This document shows positions 1-10,368 of a stretch of DNA of 64,000 bases, piece after piece. Origin of the DNA: Antedon mediterranea (lineage: Eukaryota > Echinodermata > Crinoidea > Comatulida > Antedonidae); assembly GCF_964355755.1 (NCBI RefSeq), contig NC_092672.1, forward strand, positions 32,298,501 through 32,362,500, in the 5' to 3' direction. The notes under the pieces were generated by a model. That model had not been told where the DNA came from and made no database searches. It saw only the letters and a program-made list of their open reading frames with translations. The position numbers were made by a program, and so were the translations under genes. Position 1 is the stretch's first letter. Each line of letters starts with the position of its first letter.

Positions 1-237
1 AAGTTAACTTGCTAAATAATTTATAATTAGGCTTAAAATTTTAATAACATGTAGTTCTGCAGAAACTGCAGTAGAATAATGTTCACATGGTTATTATTGA
101 TCGTATTTAAATAATTATTAGTTAGTGCAAATAATGACTGTTCAATATAACGTATTATACACATAGCAGAAGTATAAACTGTATAGGGGTTTTTGAAAAT
201 ATATAATTTGCAATTTTCTGTCAATGTTAGTGAGTTA

Positions 238-361
238 AGCTCTGTCTACACTGTGATGTGCCCATATATGGACATGATGACTAACATATTTGGGCATATC
301 ACTTCAATATTTGAGCATATCACATTTTTTGTCAAACTAGTTTGATAGCGTAGACAGAGCT
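238..361. mobile_element. MITE family A, copy 1
   Basis: Terminal inverted repeats AGCTCTGTCTACACT and its complement bound a 124-bp element, flanked on both sides by TTA (235-237 and 362-364). The interior has a second palindromic layer (ATGTGCCCATATATGG against a GGGCATATCAC-like arm). There is no coding capacity. Related copies lie near 5.7, 33.4, 46.6 and 49.5 kb. A three-base TTA duplication suggests PIF/Harbinger-like mobilisation, which is inference. Confidence 0.85.
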
Positions 362-954
362 TTATACAATGTTAGTTAATGTAAAAATATTTGTCACATT
401 TAAACTTTTAATCTGAAATACATTTTATACAATTATAAGACAATTAATACAGAATTAATAGATATATTATTGTACTGACGTATAGGTGCCTGGAGAATAC
501 AAAAATAACCCCCTAAAAATAATTTACAGTCAAAATGTACCACAGTAAACAACGACCAACCCTAAAGTGGGAACTATGATTTAAATTCCATACCAGTATT
601 TATATATTTTTTTAAAAATACTATACTATTTGGAATAATAACACAATTTACAAATGACTGTATTTATAAATATTCAAAAAAACATGTTACAAATATTTTA
701 ACATTGTACATTTAGTCACATGTTACCAAAAACAATTAAAAAAAACATTTCTATCATATTTATATAGATTCATCGAAAAATTTCAATTTTTGGTTAATTA
801 TTATTTTTTCAAACGTTGCAGTTCAAAAAATGTTTCAATTTGTTGTATGATTTTTTTTTTAAATCATAAATTGGTGTAAATCTTTGATTTTAATTTATTT
901 TCAGTATATAATATATTTTATTTCTTTACAAGCATGGTTGACTTGAGAATAATT

Positions 955-1238
955 TTGTGAGGGCGTGTGTCGCAGTGTGTTGGATTACCGATCATAGGTT
1001 TGAATCCAACTCTCGCCGCATTGCTTGTATCCTTAGGCAAGAAACTTTACTTACATTTGCCTCTCTCCACCCAGGTGTGTAAATGAGTACCCGGTTAGAT
1101 CAAGACGCAGCTTTGCGCTGATTACTAGCTGCATTATGGGAGTATGTTTCTATGTGTTTGATTTTTTTAAATGGTTAATAATGTGAAGCGTTTAGAAGCA
1201 TTGTGCAATAAGCGCTACAAATATTATTATTATTAGTG
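955..1238 (+). mobile_element. tRNA-derived SINE (family 2), copy 1
   Basis: The head has a pol III B-box-like segment (GGTTTGAATCC) following a diverged A-box region. The body (CCTTAGGCAAGAAACTTTAC and onward) is followed by a tail ending in a GCGCTACAAATATT-like motif and (ATT)n. A diverged reverse copy lies at about 51.8-52.0 kb. The short ATT tail is typical of SINEs mobilised by a partner LINE. Confidence 0.7.
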
Positions 1239-1475
1239 ATTGTTCTTTCATAGTACAGGTTTAGAATTTTATATTTACTTATTCATTTTGTTCATCTAGG
1301 ATTCTTTCAAATTTTTTTTTTTTGTGAAATGGTGGAGGTTCATTTATAGATTGGTTGATTATTGAAATATAATTTTAAAAGTTTGTAGCCAAGCGATATT
1401 CTAACAAAACCCTCTTTCCTGAAGTGCCCTTTTCAGATTAAAGATCAGCTGAGCAAGTATGGTAAATAATATAGG

Positions 1476-1736
1476 CAGTGGCGTAACACAGAGGCCTGAG
1501 GCCCCTGGTTTAGGAACCCTACACTGGAAGCCTCAGACCTTTTTAGCCTTTTTCAACATATTTTAATGCCTGTTTTTATTCGCATGCAACGCGACTCTAC
1601 AGCTCACTATGTTGGTTGGTAAACACTAACTCAAATTTGAGTACGCGACTGCAGTCATGTAATGGCCTTGTTCCACTGCACACTGCTGAGACGAGATGGG
1701 TTTAGCCAGTGAGCGCTCATAGCCGTTACGCCACTG
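1476..1736. mobile_element. Short hAT-like non-autonomous element
   Basis: The ends are CAGTGGCGTAAC and its complement GTTACGCCACTG, a terminal repeat typical of hAT elements. The flanks are AATATAGG and ACTATAGG, an 8-bp target duplication with one mismatch. The element is 261 bp with no coding capacity. Confidence 0.75.
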
Positions 1737-2287
1737 ACTATAGGCCTAACTAGCCCAGCTCATGACAATTTTTGGCCTCTGGCTACAGGCTTGTGTAACT
1801 TATTACTCTAATAAATATTGTTATTTGTAAACATAATGTATTTTAACCATGTTATAATATAGCAAATATAGAACGTTTAAGGAATAGTGTGTAAAAAGAA
1901 GAATAACTTAAATATTATATGTTTATTCTTTATCAACTGTACTTAGACATGAATTTTACACCAAAATTGATATATAGCATATAAATATATATATATTGTC
2001 TATAAATAGTAACAGTGTGTTAAACTGAATCTTAAATACTTTATAAACATTAATCAGACTTAGTTACATGTTTGACCGCTTGAGATTCTGTTAAACCATG
2101 GAGAAATAGACTTAAACTTAATTAGTATACAGGTTTTCCTCAAATTAAAAACCACCTTGAGTTCTGTGGTGTTTAGACTTAATTACAGGTTCCCCTCCAA
2201 ATTAAATACCAATGCAATAGGAATAGGTGGTAATAAAGCATTGTACTGTAATATTGAATGTTTTACAATTGAGCTCCTGGTATAAAT

Positions 2288-2495
2288 TTTAGGTTAATCC
2301 CATCCTAATTTCAGGCTAATCCTAATTTTAGGCTAATCCCATCCTAATTTTAGGTTAATCCCAACCTAATTTCAGACTAATCCCATCCTAATTTCAGACT
2401 AATCCCATCCTAATTTCGGGCTAATCCTATCCTCAGTTTAGGCTAATCCCATCCTCAGTTCAGGATAATCCCATCCTCAGTTCAAGCTAATCCTG
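2288..2495. repeat. Degenerate tandem repeat, about 22 bp
   Basis: About nine to ten diverged copies of a unit resembling CTAATCCCATCCTAATTTCAGG are arranged head to tail. Unit length drifts and the later copies change to TCCTCAGTTCAGG. No coding sense was found. Confidence 0.75.
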
Positions 2496-2981
2496 AGTTT
2501 AGTATGTGGGGAGCCCTTGGGCACTATCAATTGTGAAAAGTGCTATTAAATTTATTGTTCTATCTTTTTTAATTGTATCCCAGCCTATGCCACCCACAGG
2601 AGATTTTATTTTCATGCAGCTGTTGGTATAATCTGCATAATTTGCAGATCAAGTCAAGTACAAATCTGCATAAATATTATGCAGATTTATTCAAGTAATT
2701 ATATTCAAGTAAATCTGCATAAATATTATTTCATCGCTAATTACAAATGTTTACAAATCTTTAATATTTCATTTGTTTTTTTTTAATATTTGTGTGTTAT
2801 TACTAATTAATTGAAACTGAAAATATTCCAAAAATGTTAAGTTGATTGAATAATTGCAATATAACTGTATCTGTAATTGTAATTTTGTCTTTTTTCTTTC
2901 ATTTGTTTAAAGCGTTTCTGTATTAATAGTTTTTGTAGTCAGTAATTAATGAAGTAACATATTTGGCACTGTTGTTTACGG

Positions 2982-3173
2982 CAGGCCTTGTCTTTTAAGG
3001 CGAGCAAGTGTGATCACTTACCTAACACACTCCTAAATTGCCCTTGAGGAGTGCGATTTACAAACTTGGTAAACTTATACACACCAACATACAAACAGCA
3101 CACCTACAGTACCCCTGAATGTATTGAGGAGGAATTTGTAGCACACATATGATTTTCAAAAAGACAAGGCCTG
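2982..3173 (+). mobile_element. MITE family C, copy 1
   Basis: Terminal inverted repeats CAGGCCTTGTCTTTT and its complement enclose about 190 bp. A reverse-oriented copy lies at 43.9-44.1 kb inside an ILKAP intron and shares the interior, including the CACTCCT and GTATTGAGGAG segments. The flanks TTACGG and TTACAG may be a 6-bp target duplication with one mismatch. A short direct repeat (TCTATTGAGATCC, twice) follows at about 3184-3245. Confidence 0.7.
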
Positions 3174-3609
3174 TTACAGTATCTCTATTGAGATCCAGTC
3201 ACTGTTCCACTGGCTGTTGTTTAGTAGCTCTATTGAGATCCCGTCACTGTCACCCACACACTGTTAGTAGTATACCTATCTCTATTGAAGTATTTACACT
3301 TACCTACCATTATGCATTATATACAAATAAGATTATACAGCTTTTTAAAAAAAATTACGTCACCGAATAACATTTCCACTTCACATTCCCTCTGCAAGGG
3401 ATTATTTTAACCACACCCTATCCCCACCCAACGCATGCAGTTTCTCAAAATACAGTCAGCACTCACAATATGCATCCACCAGTGGAAAGCACATAATTTT
3501 CTTTAATGGCCCAGTTTCACAGACCATCACCCCCACCCCACAATTTAAGAACTACATGTCTTTTTAATTGTTGTTAATGTTTAGATGGACATAATCAGTG
3601 ATGAATCTA

Positions 3610-4078
3610 TATATAAATTTACGTAAGGGCAAAATTCGGTAAATCGCGCGTTATTTCTAGAATGTTTACTCGATGGTATATAAAGTTGGTTCGTACTTTC
3701 GATACTGATTTTAACCACCTGATGTAACCCTGTTTACTAATTAAATTGAGTTCGATAATTAGTTATTGAAAAGTAAAACGAATTTAGGTTCAATGATTTG
3801 CCCCAAATAGGGGTGTTTTCCGATCGTGGTGTACACTGTCTAATGAATGTCCATCTTGAAAAATACCCGCATACAATAATACGAGGATGATTCGCATTTT
3901 CCTATCTCCTCCTATGATAATTGTTTTTATTGACTGAAAACTGGTTGAACAGCTCGAGTACAGTATCATAATGTTGAAGACAGGCTGATCCTCTTTAAAA
4001 AATACTATTTTGATAGATTTAATATACGTTTATACAAATGTATTGATTTGCAATGAATGGAACATTCCAAATTATTTG
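3610..4078 (+). repeat. Dispersed repeat of about 470 bp, copy 1
   Basis: This stretch aligns by eye over most of its length with 54715-55145. Shared landmarks include AATTTACGTAAGGGCAAAAT, GTGTTTTCCGATCGTG, ACACTGTCTAATG, GAACAGCTCGAGTACAG and AATGAATGGAACATTCCAA. A fragment of one end recurs in reverse near 27.40-27.43 kb. I do not recognise the family and see no ORF. It could be a non-autonomous DNA transposon or the tail of a larger element. Confidence 0.65.
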
Positions 4079-4110
4079 CTTTAACCATGCTTGCATACCT
4101 CTATGGTTTA

Positions 4111-4257
4111 AGCTTGGTTCCCACTAGAACGTAACGAAAGGACGTAAACGCAACGCAAGCGTTTTAACCAATGACAAGCGAAGTTATAGACAGTTAGCAA
4201 TCACAAGCGAATAAGCCATTGCTTTTGATTGGTCAATTCACTAGTGGGAACCACGCT
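4111..4257. mobile_element. MITE family B, copy 1
   Basis: It begins AGCTTGGTTCCCACTAG, ends with the near-complement CTAGTGGGAACCACGCT, and is flanked by TTA (4108-4110 and 4258-4260). The interior carries GACAAGCGAAGTTATAGACA and AATCACAAGCGAATAAGCC, which recur in the other family B copies. This copy lacks part of the right-hand inner arm. Confidence 0.85.
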
Positions 4258-4794
4258 TTAACACAAGTAGGTAAATTTATGGGCCCTTGGAGAATAAACA
4301 TAAATAGTATTGTAATGCTATGCAATACTGTAAGGTATTAACCACTTTTGATCGCCATATTGAATCGCAAATTTCTTATTGTGTGTGTTGGTACTGTTAG
4401 ATATAATATAAATAAATAAACTTTCTGTGAGTGTGGGTAGCCCCTACTTTTAGATTATAAACACATAGTTGCTTCTCAACGTTTGTATTAATTAATAATT
4501 ACAAAAAATATAAACGTCGTAGTGGTGTATCGTTACACATACTTTACTATTTCAATCAACTATGACAGTGACAATTTTAACAGTTATTAATTCTTTAAAT
4601 GTTTTACTCTATTTAGTGGTATATTATTTATAGGCATATAAAAAAATATTTCGTTACTTAGTGGATAATAAAGAAATATAAAGAATATTTTAATATAAAG
4701 AATATATTTTTAAAAATTGTTCCTCTTTGTATCTATCCTCATCCCCAACCCTCAACCCTAATGTTAGATACAAAACACAAATTGGGTTTGTTTA

Positions 4795-4825
4795 AATGAG
4801 TCCAAATCAAACATTTGGACTCATT
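4795..4825. repeat. Perfect 13-bp hairpin
   Basis: The arms AATGAGTCCAAAT and ATTTGGACTCATT are separated by five bases. It sits in a stretch related to the foldback element at 27.0-27.2 kb, where the same hairpin is imperfect. Confidence 0.7.
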
Positions 4826-5405
4826 TTGTGACAAGTTTCTCTTTTGGAAGTAATTCGCAGGGAGATAATTTTGGTTGACTACATAAATCATTGTGTCTAT
4901 TTATTTTTTTCTGTAAACGACAATGTTTTATATTCATGCGGTACGTACATTTGCTCGATCCTGATTTTCAAGATACTAGACTTTTCAACTATCATTTTCA
5001 TATTCTGTGAAACGAATATATTTTTTACTTTGGCATTTCCAGTCCAGTATACAGTACTAGCATGTATCATTAAAAATTGATTAATCACATAAATGTCAGG
5101 GGAAAATAAACATGCAGAATTAAATGTTACAATGTACTCAAGAAATAAGAGGGTAGCAACACATGCTCTCATGTTTGATTTTTTTCATGTATCAATAAAA
5201 CATGACCACGTAAAAATCTTACGTAATAAAGTATCACATTTTATAGGCAACCTGGGATGGTTGGCTACAAAAAGCCTGTGTAAAAAACCCCCCAATACAT
5301 GTATACATATTCAGTCAGGCATAGAGGAAACTCTAAACCGCCCTACAGTGAACTGGAAAATTAATTTATGAATGGTAAAGATGAGGAAATCTGTAAGGAT
5401 GAGAA

Positions 5406-5490
5406 AAAGCTACCCAAACTGAGATTCGAACCCGTAATCATTTGCTTGATATGCAGACATCCTACCATTACACCAGATATATAATGGATA
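5406..5490 (-). repeat. tRNA-like remnant, probably a SINE head
   Basis: Read on the minus strand there is an A-box-like GGTGTAATGGTAGG, then at normal tRNA spacing a B box GGTTCGAATCT. The T stem and acceptor pairing are poor, so this looks like a degenerate tRNA-derived sequence rather than a working tRNA gene. Confidence 0.5.
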
Positions 5491-5627
5491 CCCTTGGAAG
5501 ATAACCCCAGTGATTGTCATGATCATTGTAGTTCCTCCTGTTCATATCAAAATGATTTTTTGGTAAAACAATATTTTAATAAATTTGCTTTTTTTCTTGT
5601 AGCCCACAAGGAAACCTTCAGTAAAGT

Positions 5628-5749
5628 GTGATGTGCCCATATATGGTAGTGATACACCCAAATATGGTAGTTATATAACATCATCATGTCCATACATGGG
5701 CACAACACATTGTTTTTGTCACATAAAGTTTAATAGTGTGGACAGAGCT
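5628..5749. mobile_element. MITE family A, copy 2 (left end lost)
   Basis: The right end (GTGTGGACAGAGCT followed by TTA) and the ATGTGCCCATATATGG interior are clear. The left terminal repeat is missing, so the copy is truncated or diverged on that side. Confidence 0.7.
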
Positions 5750-5942
5750 TTAGGAAAGGATTTCTTCCCTGTTTAGATTTGAGTGTGAAAATAGGCTTCA
5801 AGCAACCATACATTTACAAAAGTAATGTCATGTATATTTCATCTATTAACATTACTGTATCATTCTGTAATACTAGATAAATCTCATTGAAAAATCACAC
5901 AGTAGGTAAAAGTTTTATTTCTTAAATATAATTAAGATATAT

Positions 5943-6262
5943 GGGTGAGTGGCCGAGCGGTTAAGACAGTGGAACCGTAATCACGTAGCCATAACATCGG
6001 CAGGGGTTCGAGGCTCACTCACTCCATAGTTCTGGTGGTAGAACGAGTCTTCTCGGATAAGGACTATAAACCGTAGGTCCAGTGTACACAGCTTGCTCGT
6101 GTGCACTTTAAAGAACCTAGTACATCTTTCGAGACGAGTAGGGGGTTACCCCGGTGTATTAGTACATCACAGCCACTGATCACCAACTGGGCCCTCTGGG
6201 AGATCAGTCTTTGACTGAAGAGGTCACCCAGTATAAAGATAAAACAAACAAACAAACAAACA
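5943..6262 (+). mobile_element. tRNA-derived SINE (family 1), copy 1
   Basis: The first 80 or so bases resemble a class II (Leu/Ser-type) tRNA. They have an A box GTGGCCGAGCGGTTAAGAC, a long variable region, a B box GGGTTCGAGGC, and a 7-bp acceptor pairing GTGAGTG with CACTCAC. A 230-bp body follows, then a (CAAA)n tail. Two reverse copies occur, one in a SEC62 intron and one in an ILKAP intron. Confidence 0.85.
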
Positions 6263-6611
6263 ATTTTTAACCATGTTAAAATATATTGATACAAATATAC
6301 AATACTTATTTTAGAGATCAAAGATCATATCTTTTATCAACTGTTTTAAAAATACATAAAATTGGGACACAACCAATCGAGTGTTGTGATACCTTCAGAA
6401 ATGACAACAAATTTCGGTAGTCATTGAAATACCGGAACACATACAACAGACAGGTTTTTGAGCATGTGCAGATGTTGGATACACTTCACTTCTTGGGAGT
6501 CTTTGGTGCTGTACCAATTTTTATTTCTTATCCTACTAATGCAAATTACATTTTTCTATTCACACATTTTATCAGCTGCTTTATTCAGTACAGTATAATG
6601 TATTTACACTC

Positions 6612-6685
6612 AAACCTCTCTAGACCACCCCCCCCCCCCCCACCTTAACCCTAACAACCAACCTCCCACCCCTACAGCCAAATTG
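6612..6685. repeat. Poly-C/C-rich low-complexity tract
   Basis: A run of about 15 C residues is followed by CCTTAACCCTAACAACCAACC and other C-rich sequence. No gene is seen between here and 7614. The short ORFs of 6.4-7.4 kb have no recognisable domain. Confidence 0.6.
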
Positions 6686-7583
6686 TAGTGCAGGAGTTCA
6701 CAACAGTTTGGGCTTTAATGTGTTACAGGTGTTTAAAAATAATATTGTTTGCCAAATCCCCATAATTACAGAGTCATCATCCTTGGAAAGTCAACGGTTT
6801 GGTTAAATCTTCGCAGGGCATATAAAATGTGCTCATGTACCTGATTTGGCCAGCAGGCTGCGAGGACCCCGTGTGGTTGATCATTCTACATTTAAATAAT
6901 TTCAAACTGAGTACCCGTTATAAATGGACATTAACATTCAAGAATCACTGTATTGTGGTAGGCTTATTTCAATCCTGTACATTAATACTCGAGTACTGTT
7001 ATCCACAAAATATGGAATAAAACAATTATTTTCCATAAAATTATTAAATTTACTTTTTTAAAAAAAATGTTCAAAATTATCATTGAAACTAATAGTAAAA
7101 TAGTAGTTTTTAAAAGCTTTTGTTTATGACACAATTTATGTACATAATTAAAATGTATGCAAATGTGCAATCTGCATATATTTTTAAAATGTATAAAATT
7201 ACTACTACACATTTGATGAGAGTAAGGAAAAATTGATAAGACAATTAACTGATTTGGAATTTTAGGTAAAATATTAAAGTACTGCAATGTTAGCCCCATT
7301 TTTAATTGCACGACTGAAGAGCAGAATTTGGTGTTGAAGCAATTACCTATCACAACAGCAACTTGTTTCTAATCATGCTCAGATAATCTGAATACTTAAT
7401 GCTCTATTACCCTATTAACATTTCAACAAGCTACACCATTTCACAACGACTGGTTTACTTACTCGGACTGCTGACCCTATCAGCACACAAATATTATAAA
7501 TATAATTTCACCTATTACATAATGGAATAACCCTGTTTTTATTTAATACCCTGTCTTTCAATATATAAAAATATATATTTTTC

Positions 7584-7589
7584 TTTATT
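7584..7589 (-). promoter_or_regulatory. Poly(A) signal for the SRCR receptor gene
   Basis: AATAAA on the minus strand lies about 25 bases past the stop codon of the SRCR gene. Confidence 0.5.
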
Positions 7590-7613
7590 AATAAATAAAT
7601 TTAATTGATTTGA

Positions 7614-10368
7614 TTATTTTGAGTTGGAAGAATGTGGATCTGTTGATGATTGTCCGTAATTTTCATTAACAATGCTTGTTCCGTTCTGCGCTACGAAGGT
7701 ATACGGAGGTGGAGGTTCATCTATTATTTGAGTTGTTGGTATAAGTAGCAAATTATTGCTGTACAGTGATTGGTTCGCACTTGGCAACGATGAAGTCCTA
7801 TTGGATGGGTAGTCATCACCCATGACTTGGTGAAAGTCAACAGTGCCTCCAACGTTCAACTGGTCCTGCATGCTCTGCGAAGCACTTCGGTCAAGTGGCT
7901 GGAATCGAACGTTTACGTTTTGTCTTCTTGCACGACGCTCGGCCTTCCAACGCTGATAACGGCGCAAGCCAAAGTATTCGACGACGAGCAAGAAAACTAA
8001 AACTATTATACTAAGAGCTGTAATTAAACTCGCTGAAACGCTTTGTCCGCCAGAAATTACGATATCTGAAATGATATAATACAGTAACAATCTTAACTAT
8101 TAGTTTTTAATTTTTATATCATGTTAAAGGCTGCAGTAGTGAATTGGTTGTTTATGGATTTGTTGTATGTACAATTTATGTTGTAAAACTTATTTCTGGC
8201 GTTACCATTTTATTTTTACCATTGTTTAAAAGCAAGAAACTCATCATTATAAACAACTCTAATTGGAAAAAAAAATAAAAATCAAAATTTGGTCTTTTAT
8301 TAGAGGGAAAATACATTATCGTAACAAATTACACTTACTAATTTCACAGTCTGCCCAGACTTCATCTGTATGTGAGCAATCATGTGTTTCTTCCAACCCT
8401 TTAAATGCACAGTCCAAAATATTTTTTTCCATACCCGTGCAACTAATATCTTCTATAAATATCGGACGTTCGACATCATTGTTGTCTTGCATGCTTTTAT
8501 ACGCATTAATAGCTTGCGAGTTTAAATATGTTTTGCAGACGATATTTGCATCTGCCATCGTCCAGTCCCTATCGCAAATTGTTCCCCATTCTCCATCGTG
8601 ATATATTTCGACGCGGCCTTGCTCAAAGTGAGCTCCTCCGGTGAGCCGTAATTTTATTTCTAAAAAAAACATAGAAAACTGATAAAGCAACTATTAAATT
8701 ATATAGAAATGCCAAGGGAATTAGATGACTCGTTGCCAATATTGGTACTTTCCATTCAATAGAAAACTAGTGAAGCGTGTTAATTTGAAAAGGCCTAACC
8801 AATATCTTTTTTAGGCAAGCACCATTATAAAAACAATAATCAACAATGGCCTTGCAATCTGTTATTTAATCTACCAAGCTGTAGTTAGTTCAGAGTGATT
8901 TAAAATCAATCCCTTTTTTCTTATTTTGTGTAATGGCTTGTTGATTGCACACACTGTAGATCTTCTGTATAGACAAAGGTCCCTCCTCAATGTGCACATA
9001 TACTATTGTTGACTGGATAGCAGTTAATGGAACACACCAACATCATACCATGGAGTTTACCCAATCATCATGTTAGGCCAAGTTGTTACACTGGGCCTAT
9101 ACAGTACCAGCGAGCCTAATTGAACAATAAATCCATATAAAATGGACAGAGACAGATCCGGGAATGCACTCCCCTTTTGACAGTTGAAATGAAATTATGA
9201 TAGATAGAAATTTTTGATAGACTATATTATTTATGTTAGTAATCCTGGATTATAATGAATCTTCCCTTGATGGATATTGATAATGTTTTAATGTTAAGTT
9301 TATCTTTTAATAATGTACCGTCAAATCCTGAACATTCCAGCCACAATCGGTTATCATTTGAGCAATTTGTTATTGAAATGTATGGACACTGTAGAAGAGA
9401 ATCTTCATTTCCAATGCAAGCAAATTGAGTTGATGATGATGGTGCTTCCAGCAGGCTACTGTTCCAGTGCATGTTCTTCTTGGGTAGGCCTAGGTCAAGT
9501 TGACGACACGCTACTGCAGCATTCTCGTTGTACGACCCTGCCCAGCTTTGCTTGCACACTGATATCCATTCAGTATCTGGGGCTAACCTCATTATCAGAT
9601 ACCCATTCAGGTCAGAAGTACCCTGGGTAAGAGCGACCAATGGATCTAAGGGAGATTTAAAAAAAGAATAATTTAATCAAAAATTAGGAATTAATCTAAA
9701 AATAGATGCATTGATTATGTTTAAATAACAGAATCTCCAAATAATATTGGATGATCAAATAAAGATTAAAACGTTTAAATTATTCATTCCCTCTCATTTG
9801 GAGTTTTATTAGGCCTATATAATTATTCTATATTTATACATTTATTATAAAAAGGATCTCCAGTCCAACAAGGAAAAAAAAAGATGCAGTCGTATCGTAG
9901 TGTCAGTATACTATAAATATAATGGCAAATGGTAGAATTTATTACACGCCTGGGCCTAACAAAAATAATCAATTATTATTAATAATAATCCGATCTTTTA
10001 TGTTTTTTTAATATAATGATTGCAATAAAGATTATTTTTAATATATTATTAATATTGTGTATTGTTATTAATTTTATTATTTAAACAAAATTAAATATTA
10101 CTTTATAAGCATAATAGAGGTCTAGACATTACATGTTGTTCTATTATTGGATTTATGCCCACCTGATATATTATAGTATGCAAAGCATGTATAATAATGT
10201 AACCCGAAAAACCTAGGCCTATAGCTTAGCTAGCGTAGGCCTAGACTCAAACTTACTCTGAAAATATTCAGCAACCGCCGATTCAGCATACCACCTCATC
10301 AAACAAAACCAGCAAAACAGCCACGGTAAGGAAAATACTTTCGCTGTTCTTCTACAGTCCAAATTCAT
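7614..10368 (-). CDS. Two-SRCR-domain type I membrane receptor (four exons)
   Basis: Exons: 10257-10368, 9319-9645, 8339-8659, 7614-8065. All splice sites are GT-AG and phases agree, giving 403 residues. Exon 1 encodes the ATG and a hydrophobic signal peptide (LPWLFCWFCLM). Exon 2 encodes a divergent SRCR-like domain with WISVCKQSW, VACRQLDLG and LLQCP. Exon 3 encodes a canonical group A SRCR domain with six cysteines (GRVEIYHDGEWGTICDRDW, ILDCAF, HDCSH, WADCE). Exon 4 encodes a single transmembrane helix (LITALSIIVLVFLLVVEYFG), a basic stop-transfer segment and a cytoplasmic tail of about 110 residues containing EPPPPYTF, a PPxY WW-domain ligand. SRCR receptors bind microbial or endogenous ligands and are greatly expanded in echinoderms. 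The ligand of this one cannot be told. The exon structure is inferred from signals and domain continuity. Confidence 0.85.

Noticed and set aside
5943-6024. A functional tRNA-Leu/Ser gene
   Set aside because: The tRNA-like head continues into a repeated 230-bp body with a CAAA tail found in three copies, so it is a SINE.
3149-7353. Short ORFs in the first 7.4 kb
   Set aside because: None has a recognisable domain, good splice context or repeat-independent composition; several overlap MITEs and SINEs, and some use non-ATG starts.
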